64,000 bases of DNA. Source: Ceratodon purpureus. Lineage: Eukaryota > Streptophyta > Bryopsida > Pseudoditrichales > Ditrichaceae. Below the pieces are notes generated by a model. The model ran no database searches and was not told where the DNA came from. It saw only the letters and a program-made list of their open reading frames with translations. The stretch spans positions 30,431,452 through 30,495,451 of the forward strand of contig CM026426.1 in NCBI GenBank assembly GCA_014871385.1. Reading direction: 5' to 3'. A program made the translations under genes and the position numbers. This document shows positions 44,773-56,562 of this stretch, in pieces (positions within the stretch are counted from its first letter, which is position 1; each line of letters starts with the position of its first letter).

Positions 44773-47409
44773 ATGGCTGGCATGCTCAGATCCGATTGGC
44801 AGGGAAGTGGGTCGGACCCCATCATTGGCGGGAGTGCGGGAGAAGGGTCGGGCGCGGCGACTGCATCCCATGCGATGGACGGGGGGAACGATCGGACGGG
44901 ATGGGCATGGGGACCATCCGAGGCAGGTGAGGAGAGTTCTAGGCCAGATGTGGCTATGGTCAGATTGGAAGAAGTCGTCAACGCGACAGTAGCCTCCTTT
45001 TCTGGAGCTGACATAGACCTTGACATGGCGCACGATGGGATCGGGAATGCGGACCCGGGTTTAAGTAGGTCGGACGAGGGTTTCGGTGCGTCGGACGAGG
45101 GTTTGGGTGGGTCCGACCACAGATTCGATGGGAGAATCGCTCCGACAACCTCACGGGATTGGCGGATGCCCGGCTCGGAACACGGGTTATTCCGACGAGG
45201 TGCGACAACTAGCACTGCCCATCACGATCCTCCTCAGCCGAGAGGTGCAGCAAACGTTGTATTGGGAGCAGACCTGGTAATGCGGCAACTGCTAGAGGAA
45301 GTTTTTGCCAAACATGACGCGGACGTTCGCGAGTTAAAAGCAACAATAGGTGGTTTGGAACTGAAGATAGAGGCTCTTCGCGTGTCCGACGGCGGGGACC
45401 AGATGGCAGGAACATCGGACACAGAGTTGATGCGAGAAAGGGACGAGGCGCTGAGATCCGCTGAGAGAGCGGAGGCACGGGCTAATGCATGAGAAAAGGA
45501 TATGAAAGCCTCCATGTACGCAGCGAAATTGGCCGAGGACCTGACCACGCAGTTAAATGGCCAACTCACGGGCGCTGAGGAACGCGTTCTGGCGTTGGAA
45601 ACAGAAATGAGGGAGCTGAGCGTCCGACTCAAAGATGCGGAAAAGCGAGCAATAGCGGCGGTAGCCAGATCCACGGAGCGGGCTGTCCGACTAGAGGAAT
45701 CCGAGATACGTGCAAAGGCAATGGAAGACGAATGTCGGAGATTGTCTCGCCAACTGGAGGAGGAGAAGATGAATACATCGAAGCAAGGAGAGATCATCCT
45801 GTCATTGGCGTCCAAAATGGAAGATCATAAGAAGAAGGCTTCGGAAGCAATAGCTTTGGCAAAGAAAACACAGGAAGAACTAAACGAGCTCCAGGAAGTC
45901 GCTATGACGAGCGACAACCTGATACGTGCGGAGGCAGAGGCGGAGAAAGAAGCAAACAATGCCAAGGTGGTGGAATTGGAGACAGAGAACCTGCGACTGC
46001 TAGAGGAGGTAACACGGCTTGGGAAGGCTACTCGCGCTGTGAATGAAGGTGGTGCCAACGATGATCCAATCCAGGGCTGGTCCGAGTCATTAACTCAGGA
46101 GCAGAAGGCATTATTCCTGGGTGCGCTCCAAAAAACGGAGGATATGTACGTGATCGCTATCCTTGCATTAGCGGGGCGACTTCAGTACGAGAAGGAATTC
46201 GAAGCAATTCAGAAATAGTGGACGGAGAATGGACGATTGCGACACTTACTCCTCACCTCCTGGCCGCCTTTACAGACGATGTACCCTCCGGAATGGGAGG
46301 ACAGTCCGAGGATGCGGTCCGGCACGGGCAGCATTCAGTGGGAGAATGTTGCTGAGATTGATCATCACTGGAAGCAGGATCAGCAATGGGGGATGGGCAA
46401 GACCAAAGAGCTGCGGGAGGCGCTGACTTGGCCCGTCCCGCACGAAATGACAAAGGACGGAACCAATTGCATCGTGTGCTTTAATCATTTTGGCCCGGAG
46501 GGGTGCTACCAACTGGGGACGTGCAAACATGGATTTCACCCATATTGTTTAATCTCGATGATGATAAGAAGACGTGCGTGTCCAATCTGCTCAGCCCCTC
46601 TCGATCCTCGCCTGTATTTGACATTCGGATTGAGGGATTTCATGCCCAGGGGCTGGGCGTACGATCCAAGAGAGTTCCCAGAGAACTTTCCGCTCGGGAA
46701 TTTCGAGGATAAACCAATAGAGTGGGTCTGGCAACTACACATGTCGCAGCTCGAGATGTGGTACCAATTTCAGCCTACGGACTTGCTAAAGAGACCGAAG
46801 ACCATTATGCAAGCGGCCGATTTGTTGTACCCAGGGAAGCCTGTTGATGATGGAATCAGGCAATACTTTTACCAGATGTGCAAACACTACTGGGACAGTA
46901 GAAAGGGCCAGCTGGTTCCAGGGGAGAATCCAAATCCAGTGAATTCACAAGGATTGCCTGCGACACCTTCCGACGTATTGGCAGGATTTCCGAACAGGAA
47001 TAGGGATGCTAACAGTAGGGACGAGATGGTTTACGAACAGGGTTACCACACGATGCGGCTAGAGATTCTCGCTTTAGAAGAATTGTTATGCAAAATTCTC
47101 CCCGCTACCAAGAAGTGGCTGGATAAGAAAGGACCGAGGCCCAAGCCGAAGGAGCCATCATGTCGTCAACGCTTGCTATTGAGTGGTGCTTCGACTTCAG
47201 GAACTTCAGGGGCCACACCAAGGAGCGCGACACCGCCGGGGAATTCCACGAGGAACGCGTCACGAACCCGTTTGAACCCAAGCCAGTCGGCACCTCCCTC
47301 CAGAGTCCCGACACCGCCGATTCCGCCGTCCGAGGGCCCAACGCAACCTGGCCACAATAGTGCAACGTCCGGATCAGGTGATACATTGCAATTAGACGAT
47401 TCGGAGTGA
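44773..47409 (+). pseudogene. Coiled-coil / RING-H2 protein gene (element D), two in-frame stops
   Basis: The first in-frame ATG is 44773 (MAGMLRSDWQGSG), but the frame is open from about 44344, so the true start may be upstream or behind an intron. One frame runs to TGA 47407-47409, broken only by TGA 45490-45492 (ANA*EKDM) and TAG 46216-46218 (AIQK*WTEN). Segments: Gly/Ser/Asp-rich N-terminus; long coiled coil of heptad-rich Glu/Lys/Leu (about 45280-46030); then CIVC..C.H..H..C..CPIC (46469-46597), a RING-H2 finger, the usual signature of E3 ubiquitin ligases; then an aromatic-rich domain (WVWQLHMSQLEMWYQF) and a Ser/Thr/Pro-rich tail. A paralogue is at 60049-61203. Confidence 0.72.
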
Positions 47410-47579
47410 GATGAACTCCTAGAACTGTATAGAGTGATAACCATTAACAATGTTTTATTTTCTTTCATAACTATAGTAACCATTGCATAAACATAACTTC
47501 AATTGGCTTTTTCCTTTCCCGAAGACTCACCTAGAGTCACCAACGCCTAAGTCTGGATATATGCCATATAAAGAGTATC

Positions 47580-47700
47580 ATCCCTTCAGTCCGCGCATGC
47601 GACCGAGTCCGAGTCCGCCCATGCGTCCGAGTCCGAATCCGCCCGTGCGTCCGGGTCCGAGTCCGCCCATGCGTCCGAGTACACGTGGTGCAATCACCGA
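47580..47700. repeat. GTCCG minisatellite in element D
   Basis: Units of about 24-27 bp built from ATGCGTCCGAGTCCG and ATCCGCCC are repeated roughly four to five times between the RING and kinase genes. GTCCG words continue to about 47830. The same word is enriched in the subterminal parts of D (41000-41400 and 50900-51350). Confidence 0.7.
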
Positions 47701-47940
47701 TCGACCCATCCATTCGCATCATAAGATCGCGAGCCCATGCGGACATAGCAACCCCCCCGTCCGACGACCCGCCTCGTCCGCATTCACAGTCCGCCAAGTC
47801 CGACTGTGCGATCCGACCAACCCGCTAACCCTAATTCGCTCACAGGCCTAGATCCTACGTCTGCCACCCGACCGATCCCTTCCAAGGGTGATCGCTAAGC
47901 AATCAGTTATCGTCCCTGATCAATGATCTTCCTCGTCTCC

Positions 47941-47948
47941 TATATAAA
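47941..47948 (+). promoter_or_regulatory. TATA box of the element-D kinase gene
   Basis: TATATAAA lies about 230 bp before the kinase ATG at 48180. The region between ends in a pyrimidine-rich TTCTTCTTTTCCAAG just before GTACCATGG. A 5'UTR intron is possible. Confidence 0.5.
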
Positions 47949-48179
47949 GGTGTCCCTTTATTTTCCGCTCACTTTCCCATCCTCTCTAGGCCTCTCGTTG
48001 GGATCCGAGACTCTGTTGGGTCCGTCGGGACAGCGGCAGTGCGCGGGTCCGGAGGGTCAGTAGAGCACGGGACCGATTTCAGAGCCAAACCCTTGCTAAT
48101 TTAAATCAGGGTTCTGAACTGACTCGCCTACCTAAAAACCAATTGCTGATTGTTCTGTTTTCTTCTTTTCCAAGGTACC

Positions 48180-50114
48180 ATGGCAAACGAGAGTGGACGC
48201 ATACATCAGGAATGGCGCTCCGATGGGAGCCCCACCGGAGCACTCGGGGTGGGCGGGGGGCGTGGCGGAGAGAGAACCAGGTTTAATCAGGAATTCACCC
48301 CGATGGAAAACCTCGGAGGAGGCCACTTGCAGAGAGCGCGGGGAACGCGGGGTGGCCATGGTTCCCGGAGTCATGGCTCTCGTGCAACCCATGGATCAAG
48401 GGGGCGACACGGCGCGATAGGGAGCCACGCCGCGGAAAACATCGGCAGCCAAGGCACTAGGTCTGGTCCAGCGAGCTCGGGAAGTTCTAGCGGAGTACAA
48501 GCACCCGCCATGGAAATCGTCCCGCCACCTAAACCACTACCTAGGGTATTGTGGACATCGGCACCGTCCGACCAGTGTCCGCCGTCTACTGAAGAGCGTA
48601 AAGGAAGTAAGCGGGCAGAGGGGTGGCAAGGAACGGAGTCTGGGTGGACCGCGTCCGGTTTTGAGGTTAGGAAGCACAAGCATCGGAAGAAGGTAGCCGC
48701 GTGTGACCAGCATTCCACGGAGGCTAGGCTTTGCTGTAGAAAGATAATCCTGGAATGGTTTGCAAGCCGGGACATGCCATACTTGGAGAGTGCATTCTTG
48801 AATGATGGTCCGGCGGGACTCGAGAAAGCTTCGAATGCTCTAAGGCTACTACTGCAGGAGGGCATGGCAGGGGATGAGTTCCAGGAGGATAGAGGGAAGA
48901 GCAATTGGGGACAGTGGATCGAGGAACAAGTGCAGGAGGCATTGTTCAATTCAACAGTGCCATTTAACATGTTGTGTGGACCTGGTTCGGGATGTAGTGG
49001 GGGAAACTCCGAGCTCCTACAGAAGCTGGAGAATTGGAAAAGAGGTGCTATCCTCGCGAAGGGGAAGGGAAGGACTACACTGCCGAAGTTTGTCGGGAGA
49101 GCTCTGGCCGACGACATCGCTTCTCGGGACAGAAACGGTCTGAAGTGGCTACCGAAGGGTTCTTACGCCATCCCCGTAGACGAAAATAGTTTTCAGGGTT
49201 CGTTTGGAATCGTGCGAAGGGTGCGAATTGCAGAGGCATGTTTCATCCCGGAGTGGCTTCATTTTGCAGGGAAGACCATGAAGGTGACTGACTTCAAGAC
49301 AAGTCGCGATCAACGCTCTATCGAGACAATGTCATGTCTAGTTGATCACCCTGGTGTGATTAAGCTGCAATACCTAAACCGAAAGACGCTAGAGTCGTAC
49401 TCGCTATGGTGGAACGGAGGCTCGTCGAAGAACATGCGTGCGTTCGATTTGAAATTTGGGGAAACCCATGAAATGGAACTCCTCAAAGACGCAGGTCTCG
49501 ACTTCGAGGCCCGGAAGAAGCTGGTCATTTACCGAATAAATCGAGCTCACTTGGCCTAGGCTCTCATGTGCATTGTGGATGTGGTAGACGGCAAGGAAGT
49601 GCTACACTGCGACCTACACCCTAACAATGTCATGCTCCACTTTTCAACAGACCGCGACGGAGCTATTTTCATAGGTATATGTGACTTGGGAATGGCTTCT
49701 TTCATGCTCGAATCGGCCCCTTCGTACTACGGAGGTCAGAGCGAAGACGCGATAAAGAAGCACATGGAAATGTACAGTTGTGCTGCTCCGGAGTTGTTCC
49801 ATGTGCATGGCTCTAGAGGCTCATCCCAATCCCCACGTCGCATGGCAAAGCAGCACCTTTACACGTACAAATCAGAGTCCTATAGCATTGGAGTACTCGC
49901 AAGGCAGATTTACAACTCCGACTCGACATCGGTTCTATTTCAGCAGAACTGCGACCCTAACGGGGTTAAGATGCGCTTTGAGCAGGGTTTAGACGAATTG
50001 ACCCAGATCAACCCGGCTGCCAGACAAACCGTCACACACGTCGTGAGGACGTTGAAGTTATCACCTTACAATCTGCAAACACCGAATATGTGTTTCCGGG
50101 ACACCCATTCATAA
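48180..50114 (+). pseudogene. Protein kinase gene (element D), one in-frame TAG
   Basis: The start is the ATG at 48180 in a strong ACCATGG context. The frame runs 644 codons to TAA 50112-50114 with a single TAG at 49557-49559. The N-terminal ~320 residues are Gly/Arg/Ser-rich and unrecognised. The kinase domain has a glycine loop (QGSFGIVRRV), a candidate ATP-binding Lys (GKTMKV), HCDLHPNNVM (catalytic loop, Cys replacing Arg of HRD), CDLGMA (DFG variant), AAPELF (APE) and ESYSIGVLARQIY. The TAG sits in HLA*ALMCI, where kinases often have Gln before the ALxxLH helix, so CAG to TAG is likely. It may otherwise be catalytically competent. The substrate is unknown. Confidence 0.78.
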
Positions 50115-50888
50115 ATTACATGTGAGTATGCAAAACTCCTTAGAAACGTTTTGTCCATCGCGCAAGTACCGCTTCTTAGTGGTCTGACAATTTGAATATA
50201 ACTATATCATTCTGAACACCAGGGTCCGACTTTGCATTCGCCCAGGTTAGGCGCATAGGAGGTCATGTACCGGCTCTGAACAGATCAATTTGTAAATAGA
50301 GTTTGTTTGTCACATTCCTGACCCCGAAGCCATGATAGAGTGATTTTAATTCCACAATATTGGGACCAGAGCCCTAAACACCCAACGTTTATTCCACGCC
50401 GGACCCTCTTAAAATGGTCCGGCGACGCGGACCACCTCCTTGCCCACTGCACCCGCGGATGGGGCCCGTTCGCCTCGAATCCGTGCGATCCGACACCCTC
50501 CCGCAGTGACCAGTACAGTAGCTTAGACAATTTACCTTTTTTAAACTCCCAACTGTGCATCCGAACCAGGAAAACTTTGATCACAGACTGTTTGTAAGGA
50601 ATTTTCGGACCTATACTCGTTTGATAACTAAGCTACTATCACGGAAGTCTTGTTTTTTATAAGGAACTTTCTGAGCTATACTCTTTCACTGACTAAACTT
50701 CTACCAAGACAGCCATGTTTTAATGGATACATCTCGATTACAATATATAATCTGATGGAATTCAATATCGGTTTGAGAAGTAGTTGGTCAGTGTGTCACT
50801 TCAGTAGTGTCGGATGGTTCGAATTTCATATTTGCTCGTGAAGCAGTTGAGCTGTGTGAAAATTGAAGACAATATGTTCCCAATCACA

Positions 50889-51190
50889 GCATTGCGGACC
50901 ACCCTATACGTGTTCGTTCACAACGCGTCCGCCCGGTCCGAAAGCCTCCGTCCGCAATACGATCGGCATGAAGTCCGCCCACCCGGATACGCATTATCCC
51001 GCCTACAGGCCCGTCCGAGCCATGTTCCCAACACCCCACTGCATCGCGGACCACCCTGTATGTGTTCGTCCACATCGCGTCCGCCCGGTCCGACAACCTC
51101 CGTCCGCAATACGATCGGCATCAAGTCCGCCCACCCGGATACGCATTATGCCCGCCTACAAGCCCGTCCGAGCTATGTCCGCCTACCAGT
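50889..51190. repeat. Tandem ~151-bp repeat near the right end of element D
   Basis: The block starting CATTGCGGACCACCCTATAC (about 50889) recurs as CATCGCGGACCACCCTGTAT (about 51040). It includes CGCGTCCGCCCGGTCCG and CAATACGATCGGCAT in both. It lies 340-640 bp from the terminus and is dense in GTCCG. The overlapping open frames on both strands come from this repeat. Confidence 0.8.
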
Positions 51191-51531
51191 CCGGCCCACT
51201 CGCGGACTTCCCCGGCATTCAACGGTCGTGTTCCTCCTCAATCGTCCGCCAGGCCTAAACACGTCCGCCCCTGAACCCTAAATCGGTTGCCCGTCCCTGT
51301 CCGCCCGACTCCGCCGTCGGAACTCCTCCGCACATCCACGTCACCGTCCGGGGCCACCGCAATTCCAAGTAGGACGCCACGTAACGGGGCCGAGTAACTC
51401 TTTTACCCACGCTACTCGCAGGACCTAAAGGACCCTACGCTGACCCCTATTGTGACGTCGGAGGACCCCCGTCACGATCCATTCGGACGTCGCGACGGAA
51501 AAGTCACGACCCAACGGCATAGAAAACCCTG

Positions 51532-51539
51532 CCTCCTAT
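51532..51539. repeat. Target-site duplication, right of element D
   Basis: This is the second copy of CCTCCTAT, immediately after the terminal ...AGAAAACCCTG of element D. Confidence 0.92.
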
Positions 51540-53753
51540 AGTAACCGACGCATCCTAAGAATCTCTGGACCTCTCGGACGTTGGTGGGAGAGTCTAGAAT
51601 AAGGATAGCTCGTGCCTTATCGAATCAACCTCCAACCCGTTCCGACTTACTATGTGCCCGAGAAGAATCCCGGAAATCATCCCCATAAAACATTTTCCGG
51701 GATGTAACTTCAGTCCGGTTTCTCTGCACCTCTGGAAGGTTTTCCGGAGGTACTGGAGATGCTCCTTCCACTTACTGAAGACTGCGAAGTCATCAATAAA
51801 GACTTCTAAGAAATGTCGCAAGAGGTCTCGGAAGATATCCACCATCAGCCTTTGGAATGTTCCGGGAGCGTTACATAACCCGAAGGGCATTCTGTTGAAG
51901 GCGAATGTCCCCCATTCCGTGGTGAAGGTCGTTTTCAGCTGATTTTCCTCCCGGATCGACACCTGGTTGTAACCAGAAAATACGTCAAGAAAGCTGTAGC
52001 ACTCATGCCCAGCCACGTGATCGAGGATAATGTCCGTAAAAGGTAGCGGAAAGTAATCCTTCTTCGTGGCGGCATTTAGTTTCCGAAAATCTTGACAAAA
52101 TCGGATCTTGACTTTCCCATCCAAGCCAACTTTCTTCCGAACGACGACTATGGGTGATACCCACTCGGAGTTATTCACCGGATAGATGAATTCGGCTTTC
52201 AGGAGGCTATCAATCTCCTCCTTCACCATCAGAGAATACTTCGGGTTGAGCCTGTACTGACGTTTTCTGATCGGAACGGATCCGTCAACCAAGTCAATGT
52301 GATGCTGGCCTAGTTCCGAAGGTATCCCCTTGAGGTCGGATGGTGACCAAGCGAATACATCTAGGTATTCCCTTAGTAGATCTACATACTCCCCCCTCTG
52401 CTCCTTGCTCATGCTTCGCCCTAACAGAAATGTCTTTCCGGGGGCTACTTCCACCTTCTCATAGTCGGATGGTTTCACAACGTTTTTGACCCGTTCTGAT
52501 TCTTGTTCTTCCCCCTGATCCGTCCACGCGCTCCACACCCGTACAGGGGTGTCCGAATCGAGGCCCATAGCGGGTAGGTTCCCTTCCTCGACCTGCTGTC
52601 GGAACCATTCGTCCGAGAGTCGGACACTTCCCTCTCCAAGAGAGCGATCCTTTAGCACCGGGAACTTCACACGATCCGGTCCTGGTTGGGGTTGCTCACT
52701 GATCGGATTATGAAATCGGAAGTCATCTTTGGTAACTTTCGGGAACTGATTTACGAAGTAACTAAATACCTCGTCATCTTCTTCTTCCGAATCGGACCAA
52801 TCTGACGTATAACCATCCGAGCCGCTGGTTTCTCCAAGATATCCATCCATCTTCCATGGAATCCGCTGATTGGTCTTTCCGAGCACAAATTCCTTGGCTC
52901 CCCAATCAACGAGGACTCTTGCCATGTATAGCGAGGGTCCTCCTAACAACATCGGAAAGGGACGGCCCGCACTAACTCGGATTATCACATAATTCAAGAG
53001 GTAGGTTCCCTCTCCGATAGTGGTCGGAACCTGGGACAGTCTTCCCATGGGTTTAACCCTAGATTGATCGGCCATTCGTAACACCTGATCGGTAGATTCG
53101 AATGAGGTGTATCCGAGCTCAAAGGCCGTATCTTCCAGCATCAAGTTTACACCGGATCCACCATCTACCGGAACCTTCGGAATAGCACATCCTTCCACTA
53201 GCACTGTTAGTTCCGGTGCTCCGTGATCCTCAACCTGTAAGACATTAGTAGCCACAGACGGAAGTTTCACCCCTCGGCGCCTCCGTTTCGTCCAAGCCTC
53301 TCGAATTACCTTGTGGTAATTCACATCGTCATGGAGCAACTGTCCAATCGTGACATTTGCTTTGAGGGACTTGATATCTCCAAGAATATCATACTCATCC
53401 ACCCTCGGGTCGGAAGGAATAACCATCGGAATGTCATCAAACCGGATCGAGGGCTTGGTGATCTTCCGAGCAGGAGGATCCGTGAGCTCTTTCCGAACTT
53501 CCTCGCTCATATCTTCCGGCAGATTCTCTCTTTCCACCCCATTTTCCGCTCTAGGACTGTTGTCTTCTTCTAGTAAAGCTCGGGTTACCGTAGGAGGATC
53601 GGTCCCTGAATCCGAATCCACTCTCCTAGATCTCACTCTTCTTCTGGTCTTCCGGGTTTTCGGAAGCTTCGGTTCTTGGGCACGTTCTCTAGCGGAACTA
53701 CGGGTTGATACTCTGTGTACAGGTACTTCTGTGCCCTCCTGTAGTTCCGTCAT
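51540..53753 (-). pseudogene. gypsy pol, N-terminal part: protease and reverse transcriptase
   Basis: In register with gag (53753 follows a TGA at 53760-53762). The protease region has VPVDGGSGVNLM, a DGG variant of the retropepsin motif common in plant gypsy elements. The RT contains PIRKRQYRLNP, CYSFLDVFSGYNQV, MPFGLCNAPGTFQ and the catalytic FIDD (YxDD box), then GHIVSRNGLEV. A frameshift near 51595 moves the connection block (PTNVREVQRFLGCVGYYRR) into another frame before the element-D junction at 51540. RT is otherwise uninterrupted for 719 codons. Confidence 0.85.
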
Positions 53754-55589
53754 GAACCGTCATTTATCCGGGTTCTCTATCTCACCCGAGTGACCATAGT
53801 TGAGTCCAGTCATCTCTCTATTAAGGACCTCCACCTGTTTGAAAATCGGACGGGGTTGTGCCGGCTTGGCACACTAAGGAGCCGTATGACCGTATTCACC
53901 ACAGTTTTGGCATGGAAGGATCCGTGGCGCTCCTTGTCCTTGTCGCTCAAACGGACAATTAGGCGCGTAATGATCCGGACTCCCACAGTTGAAGCAGTAC
54001 CCGTGTGTCGGCTTCTGGTACATCGACCTACTCGGAACGTTCTGTGGAATCCGATATCCGGCGGGAAGACGAGCTATCTGGATCGGTGCCTTCCCTCTCC
54101 CGTAAGTAGTCTGAACCTGGTACACAGGTTGGTATTCCTCCATCTGGAACTCCTCCTCTTCCGGATATGCGTAGTATACCTCCTCTTCCGGATGGACATA
54201 GTGAATCCGTTTCTGGCGAGGCTTAGTACACTCCGGGGGATAATATCCTTGTTTTCCGCAGTTAGCGCACCAAACGTTGGCCCTACTGGTGGGAATCATC
54301 TTTCGAAGCTTCCGGTTCTCGGAAAGGTGAACGTTGAGTTCGGCAATAGATTCCCGGATCTCCTTCATCTCCTTCATTACCTTCCGAGAATCGTCATCTT
54401 CCACCTTCACTTTGATCAACTCTCGGTTCCGTCTAGGCCGGGAGTGTCCACTTGAACCGCCTTGGCGTTTCGAGGCTCCTTTGGAATCCTGTTCCGACTA
54501 ATCGGAACTGGATGAAGTGGAATCACTCTTACTGGTAGAGCCGGAATCTTCCGAGGAGGACTCGTGTCTTCGCCGACGTTCCCTCTCCTGCCGGATCTTC
54601 TTACTCCTCTTCTTGGTATGCTTCAGAGACTTCCGTAGCGATTGGGCCGAGTTCTCATAGTTTTGAGCAGCTTCCACGGCTTCCTACAGTGTAGCGGGTC
54701 GGGTTTGTCGGATCTGAAACCCCATCTCCTCTGGGAATCCGGCGACAAACCATTCCACTTGTACACTCGGAGCGATGGCCGTGGTGTGCTTCTGTATGAG
54801 CGCCTTCACTCTCTGACTGTATTTCCGTACTGACTCAGTAGATCTCATCGTCATCCGGCTCAACTTTCCGAGTGCGCGGGCTTCCCCTCCGGCTTCACGA
54901 AACGTACGTTGGAACAAGGTCACGAAACCGGTCCAGTCGTTACGTGTACATTCCCGAATGTCTTGGTACCACTGTAGAGCTTCTCCCTTTAGGAGACCTT
55001 GGAATATTCTTCTCTTCGCATCTGGGTCCTCCTGGTTGGCCAGAGCAATGGATTCGAACTCACAGAGCCATTCGTCCACGTCTTGATTTCCGTCTTCTTT
55101 GAATCTGCTGTACTTCAGTCAGGTAGAGGGGGCCATCGGATTGTCTTCCTCGTCTTCTTCTTCTTCCTTGGTCTCCTCCTCGAATCCCGTGTCGGCTTCA
55201 ACTTCGTCGGCTACGACTTCTTCTCCTTCCGGATCTTGAGCTACACCCGCTCCGACTGCTGAGGTTCCGGCCAAGGATACCACGATCACGTCTCCTTCTT
55301 GTTCAACAGCTGTCTGGATCCGGGATCGTAGATTCGTACCCGGTAGATCGTATACCAAAACCCTACCCCTCTTCTGTAGAAACCGAGTGGATCTTCTTCC
55401 TCCAAACTCTTTCGGTTGCGCCCCAACCATGGAAGAGATTGGGAGTTCTTCTTCCGACTCCTCGGAAGGATGGATCTGCGCGTAAGACTTCCGTTTACCG
55501 CATATCCACCTAAATGAAGCCTTCACAGTCTGGCTCCACTTTTCTTCAAATCTGCACTCGCTTATCTTCCGGGTATCCACCTGGTTCAC
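53754..55589 (-). pseudogene. gypsy gag with zinc knuckles, five in-frame stops
   Basis: A single reading frame continuous with pol. It opens near 55589 without an ATG and is broken by TGA 55119-55121, TAG 54684-54686, TAG 54498-54500, TAG 53874-53876 and TGA 53760-53762, with no frameshift. The capsid-type gag domain lies at about 55060-54690 (WYQDIRECTRNDWTGFVTLF, YSQRVKALI). Three zinc knuckles follow: CANCGKQGYYPPEC (His replaced by Tyr), CFNCGSPDHYAPNC (intact), and CQNCGEYGHTAP-stop-C, where the stop fills exactly the fourth position between His and Cys. Confidence 0.82.
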
Positions 55590-55600
55590 AGCTTATCGAA

Positions 55601-55618
55601 TCCCTGGCAGCGGCGCCA
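55601..55618 (-). other. Primer-binding site of the gypsy element
   Basis: The minus strand reads TGGCGCCGCTGCCAGGGA, close to the TGGCGCCGTTGCCGGGGA-type site of plant gypsy elements. It is 10 bp inside a TG..CA-like edge (TGTCGGAAC at 55629 on the plus strand). It lies about 3.2 kb from the 476-bp terminal repeat, which is unusual. Confidence 0.6.
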
Positions 55619-55628
55619 GATTTTTACG

Positions 55629-56562
55629 TGTCGGAACACGGAAACGCAACTAACATCCGGATAGCACTCTAATTGAGCGTAAACTTCCGTATTGTCACTA
55701 GGTTCCGAGTATCGTCCAGGGATTCAATAGTGTTTCACCAAGTAGTTACTCCTAATAGTTCGGAGCCTTGCCACTGCTTGGATAGTGTCTCCGGAACGTA
55801 ACTCCTCGACTATCTCTCTATCTCTTTCTCTTTCTCGTCAGGTGTTTCGTCCACAAACCCCAACGTCTCGGAACAGCTACCGTCCCACAACTGTCCTAGA
55901 GTACTCTGGCCAGCAGGTCACGCAGACGACCACTTCCGATCCGTGAGACTACAACGACAAACCAATCCGGATCTGGGAGAACCAGGATCCGATTATCCCT
56001 AGGCGACCCGTACCACGTTCCAAATCCCCTCTCACAGTATACGGAACCTCTTCAGAAGTTAAGGGAGCCCGATCAAGTACCCCTCGATCCGCTTTGACCC
56101 TAGCGACGGTTATTCCGCGTGAGGTTGGGTTGGAGACGGAACAGTGAGGCTTCACTCCTACGACAATCCACTAAATCTTCTCGCTCAATCCCATTACCTT
56201 TCCGATTCGGGTCTCGTCACAACTCCCATCACCTTCCTATCCGAGCTACAGCGGAACTCTCATATCCATCCCGGATCATTCACACTTAACTAGAAACCAC
56301 GCATAGTACTTGCAAAACATGAATACTTCACTGATAAGGAATATAGGGAGAAAACATGCAAAACAAAGACCCGGACTGCATCGCCTTCCTCGTTTAAGTA
56401 AGCAGGGGCTTTCACAAAAGCGGCGGCGCCAGCAGTTCAATCAAAAACCCTAATCCCTAGTTATCTACCTAGAATCCTACTTTACGAATAATCCGGATTT
56501 TCCGATCCGAAACCCGACTCCTATAAATCCGGAAAGTGACGGCCAGTTGCAGCGAGAGGAAT
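55629..56562 (-). other. Leader or LTR-like region between PBS and ORF1
   Basis: About 930 bp without a supported gene, pyrimidine-rich on the plus strand, with a second GGCGGCGCCAGCAG near 56423. Its inner edge, TGTCGGAA (plus), mirrors the TGTGGGATCC start of the repeat at 59302. The true LTR could therefore reach from 59302 to 55629 and contain ORF1. No matching copy of this region was found on the left side. Confidence 0.4.

Larger units (their letters stand above)
40837..51531 (+). mobile_element. Element D: 10.7-kb TIR transposon carrying F-box, RING and kinase genes
   Basis: The left end reads CAGGATTTTCTATTCCGTCG and the right end, reverse-complemented, CAGGGTTTTCTATGCCGT. An 8-bp duplication CCTCCTAT lies outside. 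CAGG ends with 8-bp duplications are typical of hAT elements, and also of some KDZ-type elements. Subterminal regions are rich in TCGCGAC and GTCCG words. Inside, left to right: an F-box-like gene, a CWRxMPYLG gene, a small minus-strand gene, a coiled-coil/RING-H2 gene and a protein kinase. No transposase domain was recognised, so D is either mobilised in trans or one of these genes is an unfamiliar transposition protein. Confidence 0.85.

Noticed and set aside
50863..51281. Overlapping Arg/Pro-rich frames of 130-155 codons
   Set aside because: They follow the 151-bp tandem repeat and GTCCG composition on both strands.
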